Shown here piece after piece: positions 24,857 through 34,781 of a stretch of 64,000 nucleotides of DNA. A program made the translations under genes and the position numbers. The stretch spans positions 173,506-237,505 of the forward strand of contig URUK01000001.1 of the NCBI GenBank assembly GCA_900551055.1, given 5' to 3'. The first letter of the stretch is position 1. Each line of letters begins with the position of its first letter. This DNA comes from an uncultured Prevotella sp. GTDB lineage: Bacteria > Bacteroidota > Bacteroidia > Bacteroidales > Bacteroidaceae. The notes beneath the pieces are model-generated. The model had not been told where the DNA came from. It saw only the letters and a list, made by a program, of their open reading frames with translations, and did no database searches.

Positions 24857-25309
24857 CTAATGCTTATGCTTTTTTGTTGATACGATGTCATACCCTGTAA
24901 GGTCGTCCTTCCAGCAAGAATAGCCGCTTTTTGTCAATACATATATTGTTGTCCATTTTTCGTCGTGTGACAAACTTGGAGATATTATTGTTTCCATAAA
25001 GCCAGTTTCGTGTTTTTTGTTTGTACAATAAATCCGTAATATGCCATTGATGCCTTTGTCTTTAAATGCCTTAATAATTTTTTTGTCGAGCATAAATTTT
25101 GCAATCAACTCTTCATTGATGTTTCCATCGTAATATGTTTTATTGAGGGCATATATCGTGTCATTACTGCTTTGGAAAGACATTTCATATTTTATGTCAT
25201 GTCTTGTCAAGTCAAAACAGAAAGGAATCGACTCCTTTTCATGTTTTGCTTTGTTTGCAGTGCAGCTGTAAAATATTATTGCGAAAAAAATATACGGCAA
25301 ATATTTCAT
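24857..25309 (-). CDS. Small lipoprotein of unknown function
   Basis: 150 residues from ATG at 25309. The frame opens 5 codons earlier at a TTG, giving no better start. The N-terminus MKYLPYIFFAIIFYSC is a short signal peptide with lipobox Cys16. The mature part is A/T-rich in coding and has no domain I recognise. A conserved-looking core is YYDGNINEELIAKFMLDKK. The start lies 7 bases after the stop of the AddA-like gene, so they are probably cotranscribed, but the low GC suggests a later acquisition. Confidence 0.7.
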   Translation of the reverse strand: MKYLPYIFFAIIFYSCTANKAKHEKESIPFCFDLTRHDIKYEMSFQSSNDTIYALNKTYYDGNINEELIAKFMLDKKIIKAFKDKGINGILRIYCTNKKHETGFMETIISPSLSHDEKWTTIYVLTKSGYSCWKDDLTGYDIVSTKKHKH

Positions 25310-25316
25310 GGTGCTT

Positions 25317-28300
25317 TCATCCAACTTCCGATATTTTGTTTTCCATTACGTACCATACGTAACCTTTCACTTCAGCATGCCCCATGCGGCGAAGTAGGCT
25401 GGCGTATTCGGCCACTTGTGTTATATGGGCTTTTTGCGGCTTGCCGAACTTGAAGTCGATGACTATGGTTTGCGCCCCGTCGGTTATTACACGGTCAGGC
25501 CGCCGCTCGGTCACTTTGCCTGTAGACGGGGCATATTCCAATATCGAGCATTCGTTGAACGTGTGCCAATGCGGTGAAAACCAGTTCTTTACCTGTTTGT
25601 TGTTAAAGCGTTCCGTGAGAAAGCTCCGCATCTTTTCAACGGTCAGGTTTTCATCATAAATGACACCGTCAAACTCCATTTGCCTGAGTTGAGGCTCTAT
25701 GTCGTCGATTGTCCGTATGCTGGAAAACAGCTTGTGCATTACGTTGCCGGCCTCTATGTATTGGCTGCGCCGGCTCTTTCCGCCTGATATGAAGTCCCGG
25801 CTCTTGTTGCTTTGTTTGAATTGCGCGGTGAAGTGGGGCGTTGCCATCTTGACTTCGTGCTGTACGGCAGGTATAAGAAACGCGTTTAACGTTGGCTTGC
25901 TGTCGGTTATATGGCTATCCTTGTCGCGCCTTAGGAGCGTCCCGTATTCGAATATTGTCGGCTTCCCGTCTTCTCCGTCGCCGTAGAGGATTGCTCCGTT
26001 GAGCATTCCTGTTACAACGGGCAGGCATTTCTCCAGTAGTTCGGAGCGGTTGGCCTGCCCGCCTTTTTTCTTTCCTTTGCGTCCGATTACGTGCAAACTG
26101 CGCTCTGCGCGTGTAAATACTACATATAAAAGGTTCAGGTTGTCCACGCTGTTTTGTATGTGTTCGTTTCTGTAGTCGTCGGCGTATATGGTGTCGAGCA
26201 GTTTTTTTGAATAGTCTACCGGTATTATCGGCAGATTGTTGAATGGCTGTTCGTCGGGTTTGCACCATAAGGTCGTGTCGCGGCTTTCCAGTGTCCATCC
26301 GCAGAAAGGTATGATTACGTGTGCAAATTCAAGTCCCTTGCTTTTGTGTATGCTGATCAGTCGCAGTCCGGATGTCACGTCGCTTTGTATTGTAGAGCTG
26401 CAGATGTCGTCGTTCCATGCCTCGATGAACTTCGCGATGTTGCCAGGGTTGTTGGCCGTGAAGTCGGCCATCTTGTCGTAAAATGCGCAAAGGTACGCAC
26501 CTTGGTCGTTTAGCCGTTCGAGCTGGAAAGCGGAGCAGATGTTGTCGATTGTTTCTGAAAGCGGCATTTTGCTTAACCTGTCGATGTTGTTTGTGAAGCT
26601 TGCAGGCAGCAGCTTGTCGAGGTATCCTTCCGTTCCAGTTGTGGGTGTGAGCAGGTCTTCATGTCCCGATTGCGAGCCAAGTACGGTTTTCTGATAGTTT
26701 ATCGCAAGTTTTGCTTTTGCCAGAATGTCAGTCGGACGGGTCAGAAGAATTAATGCTTGAATGATGATATTGACCGCAGGCGAGGCGTCGAGTCTGAATG
26801 CCTCATCGCTTACAATGTCGAGTTCGGGCATTATTTCACCGAGATAGTCAGCTATGAGTTGTATGTGGCGGTTGTATCTGACTATTACAGCTATGTCTGA
26901 AGGCTGCGCTCCACCGTGTTCAAGCAGTTCTTTTATGGCTTGTGCGGTGTGTTCCAGTGTACTTTGTTCGTAGTCCTCGTCAGGTAACATGGCAATTTTG
27001 ACATAGCCTCCACGGCTTCCGTTCGGCTGTTGGTGTACATCCGAGTATGCGGAAATCAGTTCCTTGGCTTGTTGCTCGCCGCCTGTTTCCTGTTCTTGGT
27101 CGTATTCGGTTATGGCTGCGGCTTTGAAAAAGCTGTTGTTGAAGTCGACGATGTTGCATGCAGAACGGTAGTTGGCCTGCAAAGTCCTTATTTCCAGACT
27201 GCTGTCCGGGTGATTGAATTGTGACTGTATGTTGTTAAGCAGCCGCCAGTCGCCACCACGCCATCTGTATATGCTTTGTTTCACGTCGCCTACGATGAGG
27301 TTGCTTGTCAGTTGCCTGTCGCTTTGGCTGTGGCTCATGCATTCCTTCAGCAGTATTTTGAAGTTGCTCCATTGCACAGCGCTTGTATCCTGGAATTCGT
27401 CAATCATTATATGTTCAAGCCTGCATCCCACTTTTTCAAAGATAAACGGGGTATCGCTGTCCTTAATCAATGTGTGCAACAGGTGTTGCGTATCGCTTAA
27501 AAGGAAACGGTTTGCCTCGTTGTTCAGTTCCCTGACTTTGCTCTCGATATTGCCCAGCAGACGCAGTTTGTCAAGGTGCTTCAGCGTGCATTCCGCCGTG
27601 GCATACAGCTTCCATTGCTTCGGTCTGTCGGCCTCTGCCTTGTGCAGCAGAGGCATTAGCCTGCTTTCTGCCAGCTCGATTATCGCCTCGCGGTCAGGAC
27701 TTGTCTTCGAAGCCCAGTTTTCAGCGTCGTCCATACATTTCCCGACTATTTGTTTCTTACAATTGTCGTCGCTGAAGTTGTTGCTTTTCAGCTTGTTGAA
27801 ATAGCTGCAGATGCCTTTTGCCTTGCCGGCGTATGACGTAGGTGTCAGCCCTGCTTCGGCGGTTGTTTTCTCAAATTCCTGGGCATATCCGGCCATGTGC
27901 TTTTGGGCGTCCGTTCGTATTGTTTTCAGACGTTTGGTGTAATTGTCGAAAAAGTTTTGGTCTGACATGGCTTTTTCAAGGTCGGCACTCACAGCCTTGT
28001 AAAAGTCCCGGAATATCGTCTTTCCGAATTTCTTAACCTGCCCTATGATGTTCCATCCCTTGTTTTCGCTTATGTTCGAGAATATATAGCTTATGAGCCA
28101 TTGCAGCATTTCGCTGGTTGAGCTTAACGATTCAATGAGCAGATCAACGGCCTGTTCTTCTACTTGCGTGTCGTTCAGACCTATTTTCAGGTTTGACGTG
28201 AGGTCGAGTTCACGTGCAAGGTTGCGCAGCACCGATTGGAAAAACGAGTCAATGGTCTCTACGCGGAAGTAATGATAGTTGTGTATAAGCAGCTTTAAAG

Positions 28301-28577
28301 CCAGCCCTGCCTGTCTGCTGGCCTGCTGCTCGGTTATGTCGAGGCTGCTGCACACGGCCTTCATGTATGTTGCGGAGTCGGGAAGCATCTTCCAAATGCC
28401 GTACAGCTGGCTTAGTATGCGCAGCTTCATTTCCTCTGTGGCCTTGTTTGTAAAGGTTACTGCAAGGATGTTCTTGAAGCAGGCAGGATTGTCAATCAGC
28501 AGTTTTATGTATTCTACGGCCAGTGTGAATGTTTTTCCGCTGCCCGCACTTGCCTTGTATACGGTTAATGGTTTCAT
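25317..28577 (-). CDS. AddA/RecB-like UvrD-family helicase-nuclease
   Basis: 1086 residues. Superfamily 1 helicase motifs: KASAGSGKT at about residues 8-16 (I), IDEFQDTS (II), VGDVKQSIYRWRGGD (III), SIHKSKGLEFAH (V) and LLYVVFTRAERSLHV (VI). The C-terminus has a RecB-type nuclease signature: RRPDRVITDG, then VIDFKFGKP with the Asp and Lys, and the Q-x-x-x-Y of ITQVAEYASLL. It is the large subunit of a double-strand-break end-resection enzyme. An AddB partner is not adjacent: upstream is a DUF5686 gene and downstream a small lipoprotein. Confidence 0.92.
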   Translation of the reverse strand: MKPLTVYKASAGSGKTFTLAVEYIKLLIDNPACFKNILAVTFTNKATEEMKLRILSQLYGIWKMLPDSATYMKAVCSSLDITEQQASRQAGLALKLLIHNYHYFRVETIDSFFQSVLRNLARELDLTSNLKIGLNDTQVEEQAVDLLIESLSSTSEMLQWLISYIFSNISENKGWNIIGQVKKFGKTIFRDFYKAVSADLEKAMSDQNFFDNYTKRLKTIRTDAQKHMAGYAQEFEKTTAEAGLTPTSYAGKAKGICSYFNKLKSNNFSDDNCKKQIVGKCMDDAENWASKTSPDREAIIELAESRLMPLLHKAEADRPKQWKLYATAECTLKHLDKLRLLGNIESKVRELNNEANRFLLSDTQHLLHTLIKDSDTPFIFEKVGCRLEHIMIDEFQDTSAVQWSNFKILLKECMSHSQSDRQLTSNLIVGDVKQSIYRWRGGDWRLLNNIQSQFNHPDSSLEIRTLQANYRSACNIVDFNNSFFKAAAITEYDQEQETGGEQQAKELISAYSDVHQQPNGSRGGYVKIAMLPDEDYEQSTLEHTAQAIKELLEHGGAQPSDIAVIVRYNRHIQLIADYLGEIMPELDIVSDEAFRLDASPAVNIIIQALILLTRPTDILAKAKLAINYQKTVLGSQSGHEDLLTPTTGTEGYLDKLLPASFTNNIDRLSKMPLSETIDNICSAFQLERLNDQGAYLCAFYDKMADFTANNPGNIAKFIEAWNDDICSSTIQSDVTSGLRLISIHKSKGLEFAHVIIPFCGWTLESRDTTLWCKPDEQPFNNLPIIPVDYSKKLLDTIYADDYRNEHIQNSVDNLNLLYVVFTRAERSLHVIGRKGKKKGGQANRSELLEKCLPVVTGMLNGAILYGDGEDGKPTIFEYGTLLRRDKDSHITDSKPTLNAFLIPAVQHEVKMATPHFTAQFKQSNKSRDFISGGKSRRSQYIEAGNVMHKLFSSIRTIDDIEPQLRQMEFDGVIYDENLTVEKMRSFLTERFNNKQVKNWFSPHWHTFNECSILEYAPSTGKVTERRPDRVITDGAQTIVIDFKFGKPQKAHITQVAEYASLLRRMGHAEVKGYVWYVMENKISEVG

Positions 28578-28637
28578 GTATTTACAGTTTCTATTTCGTA
28601 TTTTCTACTTTTCGCCATTTCTACTTTTTGCCGTTCC

Positions 28638-30668
28638 TTACCAGTCTCTGAACAGTTCGAAGCCGAAGCGGCAGCCAAAGCCGTCAAATTCTTTGTTGCG
28701 TGTAGCCATGAAGATGCCCATCGAGAAGAAGCGGTTTGTGAAGCCGTAACCATATTCGATGTACGGCGTGAGATGCTCTACGAACAGGGCGTTGACGTAT
28801 ATCCGTTCCATCTCAATCATCCTGCCGATGTAAGGTATGCGTGACAATACCATTAGCGGCGACTCGTATGTGGCGTTGGCTCTTGCGTAATATTCCGACA
28901 CATTGTACCAGTTGCTGTTCAGGAGTTGGAACTCTCCCGTCCAGTTGTCGTTCCATCCTACGGGTATGTTTTCGTCCCTGAAGTTGGCATAGTCGAGGAA
29001 GTAGGAGTTTTGGCTCTTTGAAGTATAAAATCCTCCGCCCAACCTTAGCGATAGACTTCTAAGTGAATAAAGCCTTTTTATCCATGCCACGTCAAGCTCG
29101 AAGCGTTCGTATTCCATGTCAGCCTTGCCTGCATGTATGCCGCGTTCATAGTCTGTGGTGATTATAGGGCCGCCCCATCCGGCCGGTCGGAACTGTACTT
29201 GCAGTGACGGTGCAAGCGAATAGTACGACGTAGGGCGGCCTGCCATCTCGAAACCAGCCTTGTCTACAGCTGAACGTCGGTGGAATACGAGATCGGGTTT
29301 TACGCTCCATTGGTCGGACAAGTCGTAGTTGGCGGCAAACTTTATGTAGAAATCTTTGAAGTAGTCGAGGTTCATCTTGTCCCAGTCAATCGAGTCGAGA
29401 GTCTCATGTTTCACCTGGTCTACTATGCTGGAATTGGTAATCCTGTTGCCGTTTCCTATTTCCAAACCGACGTATCCGTTCCTTTTCTTGTTGAAATTGA
29501 ACTTTACAGGGATATTGAAGTACAGTTGTTTCTGCTTGAACGAATAGCCTGCGTTGAAGGCTATGGAAAAGTCGCTGTTGAGCGAGAACTTATAACTGCC
29601 GTTAATCTTGAACTTGTATGTAAGGCCGCGCCGTCCGCTATAGCTCAAGTATAGAGGGTTGAGTATAGGCGAAATCCTGAATGCTCCCTGCCTGTTTGTT
29701 CCGAAGTTGCCTTTTGTCCTGTTGATGACGTAGTCTCCAAACGAGTTCCATAATATTTTTTTCCACATGCTCTCTTCTTTTTTCAGCCTTGTGGAGTCGG
29801 CTTTGTTGCGTGCAGAATCGTTCCTGGCATAAAGCTCCTTTATCTCTACGGGGAGAGGGTCGGGCCTTATTCCTGCCATCATCCGTGCATCGTGCGAGTT
29901 CACCACAGAATCCGGGAGGTATATTGGATTGTCGTAGACGGAATGGAACGATGCCTTGATTTTATTTCCTATGAAATGAAACGATGCGTCAATGTCGCAT
30001 GTCTTAGGTAGCAGTGAGCGTATGCCTTTTTTGCCCATTTCAGCGGAAACGTGGAATTCCAACATGTCGAATTCTCCGCTGAAGTTGATTTTTATGATGC
30101 GTCCCGTATTTCTGTCGGTTATCGCCGAGCCGCTTACAAGCTGCGTATTGTACCGTTTCGGGCGGAACACTATTTCAGCCCTGTTGCCTGTAAGGTTGGT
30201 TATTGTATACCTGTAAAGGCTAACGTTATGGCGGTTGAACGGCGAAAGCAGCTGGTTGTCGATGATGGTTATTCCGTAAATATCTGGCAGCAGGTATTTG
30301 TTGAGTATCGTCATCGCGTTTTTGTGTCGCGGTATTGTGCCGGTGTTGAGTTGCAGCACGGCGTCCTTTACCGTGTTGTCCTTAATGTATATTGTGCTGT
30401 ATGATTCGCCTGCGAACTCCCTGTGGCCGCGTGATATGGCATACATTGACGGCACCGTCATGAGCGTAAAGTTGCGTTTTTCGGTATTGAAGTAATACCT
30501 TATATATATATTCGTGTGCGTTCCGTTAAGGCTTACGGGCATACTTTGCCTGTAAGCCAGCACCCGTTGCAGTGTCAACGAGTCGGTGGCGGCTTTTGCA
30601 TCGGCTGCAGATGGGCGGAACAGCAACAGCAAGACGCACAGTGCGACGAAGCCAAAACGGAGTTTCAT
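28638..30668 (-). CDS. DUF5686 family outer-membrane beta-barrel protein
   Basis: 676 residues from ATG at 30668. The signal peptide is MKLRFGFVALCVLLLLFRPS, ending near ADAKA. The C-terminal half (about 320-676) consists of alternating aromatic/hydrophobic beta strands and ends in FGFELFRDW with a terminal aromatic residue, as expected for an outer-membrane barrel. An N-terminal carboxypeptidase-like domain, seen in some family members, is absent. Function unknown. Its promoter box ends only 4 bases before the ATG. It is 60 bases upstream of the AddA-like gene, probably in one operon. Confidence 0.85.
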   Translation of the reverse strand: MKLRFGFVALCVLLLLFRPSAADAKAATDSLTLQRVLAYRQSMPVSLNGTHTNIYIRYYFNTEKRNFTLMTVPSMYAISRGHREFAGESYSTIYIKDNTVKDAVLQLNTGTIPRHKNAMTILNKYLLPDIYGITIIDNQLLSPFNRHNVSLYRYTITNLTGNRAEIVFRPKRYNTQLVSGSAITDRNTGRIIKINFSGEFDMLEFHVSAEMGKKGIRSLLPKTCDIDASFHFIGNKIKASFHSVYDNPIYLPDSVVNSHDARMMAGIRPDPLPVEIKELYARNDSARNKADSTRLKKEESMWKKILWNSFGDYVINRTKGNFGTNRQGAFRISPILNPLYLSYSGRRGLTYKFKINGSYKFSLNSDFSIAFNAGYSFKQKQLYFNIPVKFNFNKKRNGYVGLEIGNGNRITNSSIVDQVKHETLDSIDWDKMNLDYFKDFYIKFAANYDLSDQWSVKPDLVFHRRSAVDKAGFEMAGRPTSYYSLAPSLQVQFRPAGWGGPIITTDYERGIHAGKADMEYERFELDVAWIKRLYSLRSLSLRLGGGFYTSKSQNSYFLDYANFRDENIPVGWNDNWTGEFQLLNSNWYNVSEYYARANATYESPLMVLSRIPYIGRMIEMERIYVNALFVEHLTPYIEYGYGFTNRFFSMGIFMATRNKEFDGFGCRFGFELFRDW

Positions 30669-30672
30669 AATG

Positions 30673-30680
30673 CAAATATA
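30673..30680 (-). promoter_or_regulatory. -7 element of the DUF5686 gene, giving a near-leaderless mRNA
   Basis: Minus-strand TATATTTG followed by CATT and the ATG. With normal Bacteroidetes spacing transcription would begin at or within a few bases of the start codon. Confidence 0.6.
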
Positions 30681-31410
30681 CGAGTATTTTTCCAATCATA
30701 TTAAAACCCTACAGTTAATTTTGGAATGTTTTGTCCAATATTTGTTTACAGTCAAGGCATTCTTGCCAGCAGGCTCTCTTGTATGGATTGCACGGTCTTT
30801 ACGGCGTTTTTCCCCAACCTCGTCTATGTTTTAAGGTTTGACGGAATGTCACAGAAAGCTTTGTATACATTACAAAGTGTCAATTGGAAAATGTCTTGAA
30901 ATACGGCCAAACTACATAGTTGTGACACTTGCAGTAGGTTGTTGTGCCTCCGGTGGCGTTTCCGGAATGTCGCAATATGTGTTCTTTTTAAGAACAACTG
31001 ACTGTTTATCCCCATAGAAAATGCGGCTAAAATGGTTGTAAAAGACCGTCGACAGGAAGCCGAAAGATGGCTTTTTGTTGTGTAAAAGACGGTCTTTTGG
31101 CTGCCAATCAGGCGTGTTTCATTGCACACTGCATGGCCGTTGGCATGTAAGCTGTTGACTTTCCGGATGTTAGGTTTGCACACATTTCCTTTCGTTTTTT
31201 GCGGATTAGCCTGATAGTTATCAGAATACCGCATTGTGAGAGCGTTTGGAAAATCCATTATGTCATGCCTGGACGGTTTTTTGAAACATCCTGTAGTTGT
31301 GGCTGCATGATGTGAAACATCGTGTAGCCGGAAGTCATGCCGATTGGCGTAGGATGTTTTTCGCTGACAGCATGTTTGTTGCCGGATACATATAAAAACT
31401 GCACAAATAA
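30681..31410. other. Non-coding region between DUF5686 and the acyl-CoA ligase gene
   Basis: A 207-codon minus-strand frame crosses this region, but it reads through the palindrome array, is His/Cys/Arg-rich and lacks any family signature. I treat the region as non-coding. It holds array D at 31036-31104. Confidence 0.55.
31036..31104. repeat. Palindromic repeat array D (3 units)
   Basis: Units TGTAAAAGACCGTC, CCGAAAGATGGCTTTTTG and TGTAAAAGACGGTCTTTTGGC in a divergent intergenic region. The third has arms AAAAGAC/GTCTTTT. Confidence 0.7.
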
Positions 31411-31442
31411 TTTGCTTGTGTGCAATAAATAGTCTATCTTTG
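31411..31442 (+). promoter_or_regulatory. Promoter of the acyl-CoA ligase gene
   Basis: TTTG (31411-31414), 20-base spacer, TATCTTTG (31435-31442). Confidence 0.85.
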
Positions 31443-31465
31443 CACAAATTTTTGAATTTTGTGCA

Positions 31466-33139
31466 ATGGAATCAATACCAAGTTTCAACTCGTACATCGA
31501 GAAAAGCGTGATAGATAACTGGGACTGTGACGCACTTACCGACTACAAGGGTGTCACCCTGCAATATAAGGACGTGGCGCGCAAGATAGAAAAGCTGCAC
31601 ATCATGTTTGAGAACAGTGGCGTGCAGAAAGGTGACAAAATTGCCATCTGCGGTCGCAACAGTGCGAGCTGGGCCGTTGCATTCCTTGCAACGCTGACAT
31701 ACGGAGCGGTGGCCGTGCCTGTACAACATGAGTTTACGCCCGACCAGATATACAATGTTGTCAATCACAGCGAGGCCAAGCTGCTGTTTGTCGGCGACGT
31801 TGTGGCCAAGTCGGTGGATGCTACCAAGATGCCGAACCTCGAAGGCGTAATCTACATTCCAGACTATTCGCTGCTCGTATCGAGGACAGACAAGCTGACA
31901 TTCGCGCGTGAACACCTGAATGAACTGTTCGGGAAAAAGTATCCCAAGGCGTTCCGTCCAAACCATGTGGCATACCACAGGGAAGCGGACCCGGACGAGC
32001 TGGCCCTAATCAACTATACCAGCGGCACGACGGGCTTCTCGAAAGGTGTCATGCTGCCTTACCGTGCATTGTGGGGCAACCTTGACATGACAATCAAGAT
32101 GCTTGGCACGCACATCCCCAAACGTTCGAACACGGTGAGCATATTGCCGATGGCCCACATGTACGGAATGTCGTTCGAGTTTCTGTTCGAGTTCTGCCAC
32201 GGATGTCACATATTCTTCCTTACACGTGTGCCAAGTCCTGCAATAATCGCACAGGCATTCACTGACATAAAGCCGGCGATAATAATAGCCGTTCCGCTTG
32301 TGGTTGAGAAAATCATAAGAAAAAAGGTGTTCCCAAAGATTCAGACGCACAAGATGCGCCTGCTTATGAACATGCCAGTAATAAGCAAGAAGGTGAAGCA
32401 GGGAATATGCGAGGAAGTTATGGAAGCTTTTGGCGGTAATCTATATGAAGTTGTGGTCGGGGGTGCGCCGTTCAACCAGGAGGTGGAGTCTTTCCTTAAA
32501 AGTATCGACTTCCCGATTACTGTGGGCTATGGTGCGACAGAGTGCGCCCCTATCATAACATATACCGATTACAGCGAATTTGTGCCTACTTCATGTGGAA
32601 AGCCGGTAATTCACATGGAGGTGAAGATTGACAGCCGTGACCCTGAAAACGTACCCGGCGAATTGCTCGCACGCGGAACAAACGTGATGCTTGGGTATTA
32701 TAAGAACGAGGAAGCCACCCGTCAGGCTCTTGACAGTGACGGCTGGTATCACAGCGGCGACCTTGCCCTGATGGACAGCAATGGATATGTGTACATCAAG
32801 GGACGCATAAAGAACATGCTGCTTGGCGCCAACGGCCAGAATGTTTACCCGGAGGAAATCGAGGACAAGCTCAACAGCATGACACTTGTGGTGGAAAGTC
32901 TTATCGTGCAGAACGGCGACAAGCTTGTAGCCCTTATATACCCCGATTATGAAGAGGCGAAACATTTAGGCTTCTCCAAAGAAGATTTGAGGCATGTAAT
33001 GGAGCAGAACATCATAGAACTGAACATGCTTATACCGTCATACAGCAAGATTGCGACTTTCAGGCTGATGGATGAAGAGTTTGAGAAAACTCCCAAAAAG
33101 AGCATCAAGCGGTATCTTTACAAAGATGCCGGCCTGTAA
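31466..33139 (+). CDS. Long-chain fatty acid-CoA ligase (AMP-binding)
   Basis: 557 residues. The P-loop of the adenylate-forming family, LINYTSGTTGFSKGVM, is near residue 188. VGYGATECAPIITYT (A5-like) and WYHSGDLALMDSNGYVYIKG (A7/A8) follow, then NMLLGANGQNVYPEEIE. The catalytic Lys near the C-terminus is in EKTPKKSIKRYLY. It activates fatty acids to acyl-AMP and acyl-CoA; length and motifs fit FadD-like enzymes rather than acetyl-CoA synthetase. Cytoplasmic or membrane-associated. Single-gene unit with its own promoter and terminator. Exact chain-length preference cannot be read. Confidence 0.9.
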   Translation: MESIPSFNSYIEKSVIDNWDCDALTDYKGVTLQYKDVARKIEKLHIMFENSGVQKGDKIAICGRNSASWAVAFLATLTYGAVAVPVQHEFTPDQIYNVVNHSEAKLLFVGDVVAKSVDATKMPNLEGVIYIPDYSLLVSRTDKLTFAREHLNELFGKKYPKAFRPNHVAYHREADPDELALINYTSGTTGFSKGVMLPYRALWGNLDMTIKMLGTHIPKRSNTVSILPMAHMYGMSFEFLFEFCHGCHIFFLTRVPSPAIIAQAFTDIKPAIIIAVPLVVEKIIRKKVFPKIQTHKMRLLMNMPVISKKVKQGICEEVMEAFGGNLYEVVVGGAPFNQEVESFLKSIDFPITVGYGATECAPIITYTDYSEFVPTSCGKPVIHMEVKIDSRDPENVPGELLARGTNVMLGYYKNEEATRQALDSDGWYHSGDLALMDSNGYVYIKGRIKNMLLGANGQNVYPEEIEDKLNSMTLVVESLIVQNGDKLVALIYPDYEEAKHLGFSKEDLRHVMEQNIIELNMLIPSYSKIATFRLMDEEFEKTPKKSIKRYLYKDAGL

Positions 33140-33156
33140 GGCTGATATGCGTTATT

Positions 33157-33191
33157 CCGAGGGGTACGGCCAAGAAAACCGTACCCCTCGG
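33157..33191 (+). terminator. Terminator hairpin after the acyl-CoA ligase gene
   Basis: Perfect 13-base arms CCGAGGGGTACGG (33157-33169) and complement (33179-33191). The following T-run is short. Confidence 0.75.
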
Positions 33192-33331
33192 ACGTTTAAT
33201 TGAATATGTAGTGCCGGAAGATTGCGACAGGTGTAGAGGGGAAGGCGTTTGGATTTGTCGTACTTGATTAAATTCTCGTTAAACATTAAATTTTTTCGTG
33301 CGACAAACTTTCATGTTTTAATATTATTTCG

Positions 33332-33339
33332 TAATTTTG
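33332..33339 (+). promoter_or_regulatory. -7 element of the nhaD-pfkA unit
   Basis: TAATTTTG, 22 bases before the ATG at 33362. Confidence 0.65.
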
Positions 33340-33361
33340 TGGCTGAATATATGAAAATATC

Positions 33362-34759
33362 ATGTCACTTGTAATTGTTTCCATCTTGCTGATAGGCTAT
33401 ATCATTATCGCTACCGGACATGCCACCAAGGTAAACCGGGCGGCGATAGCGATGTTTGCCGGTACGGCAGGGTGGGTGCTTTACATCTGTTACGGTACGG
33501 ATTTTGTCATGGGGCAGCACGCCGGGGAATATGCCGATTTCCTTGCCGGTGCCGCACCGACAAGCTCGAATGTCAAGCAGTACATAGCGGAAGACATATT
33601 TATAAAGTATGTGGGTAAAGGGGCGGAAATAGTGTTGTTCCTGCTTGCCACGATGACTATTGTCGAGATATTGAACAACAATGGCTGTTTTGACTTCTTG
33701 CAAGAGCTGATGAAGACACGTAACAGCAAGAAACTGCTGTGGATAATGTCGATAATGACATTTGCCATATCTGCCAACCTTGACAACCTGACGACAACAA
33801 CGATGATGCTTGTAATAATGCACAAGCTGCTGCCCAACCGTCGGCAACGCATGATTTACGGGTGTGCGATAGTGTTGGCTGCCAATTGTGGAGGTGCGTT
33901 GACCGTAATAGGCGACCCCAACGGACTTGTGCTTTGGAGTACAGGAGCTGTGACGGCAACCGACTTTTCGGCTTCGCTCGCCCTGCCTTGCCTAATTGCG
34001 TGGTGGCTGCCTACTTATTGGTTGGGACGCAGTTTGCCTGAGCATACGGATTTGCAATCGTCCACAATGCCTTATCGTGGAGATGATACGAATTTGAACA
34101 AGTGGCAGCGCGTTCTGATGTTGATACTTGGCATAGGCGGTTTGTGGTTCATTCCGACATTCCACAACATAACAAAGTTGAGCCCGTTTCTCGGTGCGTT
34201 GTGTGTGCTTTCGTTCTTGTGGATTGTGAACGAGATATTCAACCGCAAACTGATGAACGTGGACCAGATGATGCAAAGGCCCGTACCGCGCGTGTTGCAA
34301 TATGGGATAATACAGCTTATGCTGTTTGTCATGGGCATCATGCTTGCTATAGGGGCTGTACGCGAAACAGGAGCAATATCGCATATGGCCGCTTTCTGCG
34401 ACGCCAATATACAAAATGTGTGGATAATGGGAGTGGTGACCGGTGCTGTCAGCAGCGTGCTTGACGCTTTTGCTTCATGTATGAGCTTTATTTCGCTTTA
34501 TCCGGTTGTCGACGCTGGGAACCTTCAGCATTTAGCTGATTCTGAATATATGTCGTCGTTCGTTCAGAACGGTATTTATTGGAAGATTATAGCTTTCTGC
34601 TCCGCAATGGGCGGGAATATCCTTCCTTTGGGGTCTGTAAGCGGTCTCGCTCTTATGAAAATGGAACGCGTCCATGTAGGATGGTATTTCAAAAATGTTG
34701 GTTTTGTGGCCATGATAGGCTGGCTGTTAGGGCTTGCCGCCATGTGGGTTTTAAGTTGA
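33362..34759 (+). CDS. nhaD: NhaD-type Na+/H+ antiporter
   Basis: 465-residue integral membrane protein with about 11-12 hydrophobic helices. NhaD/ion-transporter superfamily signatures include ISANLDNLTTTTMMLVIMHK, AANCGGALTVIGDPNGLVLW and, late, AMGGNILPLGSVSGLALM. It exchanges Na+ for H+ across the inner membrane and supports pH and sodium homeostasis, which may matter if the cell uses sodium-coupled decarboxylases. The start MSLVIVSILLIGYIII sits immediately before the first helix. pfkA begins 22 bases after the stop, so they are likely cotranscribed. Confidence 0.88.
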   Translation: MSLVIVSILLIGYIIIATGHATKVNRAAIAMFAGTAGWVLYICYGTDFVMGQHAGEYADFLAGAAPTSSNVKQYIAEDIFIKYVGKGAEIVLFLLATMTIVEILNNNGCFDFLQELMKTRNSKKLLWIMSIMTFAISANLDNLTTTTMMLVIMHKLLPNRRQRMIYGCAIVLAANCGGALTVIGDPNGLVLWSTGAVTATDFSASLALPCLIAWWLPTYWLGRSLPEHTDLQSSTMPYRGDDTNLNKWQRVLMLILGIGGLWFIPTFHNITKLSPFLGALCVLSFLWIVNEIFNRKLMNVDQMMQRPVPRVLQYGIIQLMLFVMGIMLAIGAVRETGAISHMAAFCDANIQNVWIMGVVTGAVSSVLDAFASCMSFISLYPVVDAGNLQHLADSEYMSSFVQNGIYWKIIAFCSAMGGNILPLGSVSGLALMKMERVHVGWYFKNVGFVAMIGWLLGLAAMWVLS

Positions 34760-34781
34760 ATTGTGAAAAACAAAAAATATT

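Noticed and set aside
30824..31447. A 207-codon minus-strand frame between DUF5686 and the acyl-CoA ligase gene
   Set aside because: It reads through palindrome array D, is rich in His, Cys, Arg and Ser without hydrophobic periodicity, has no family signature, and its 5' end overlaps the promoter of the divergent gene.
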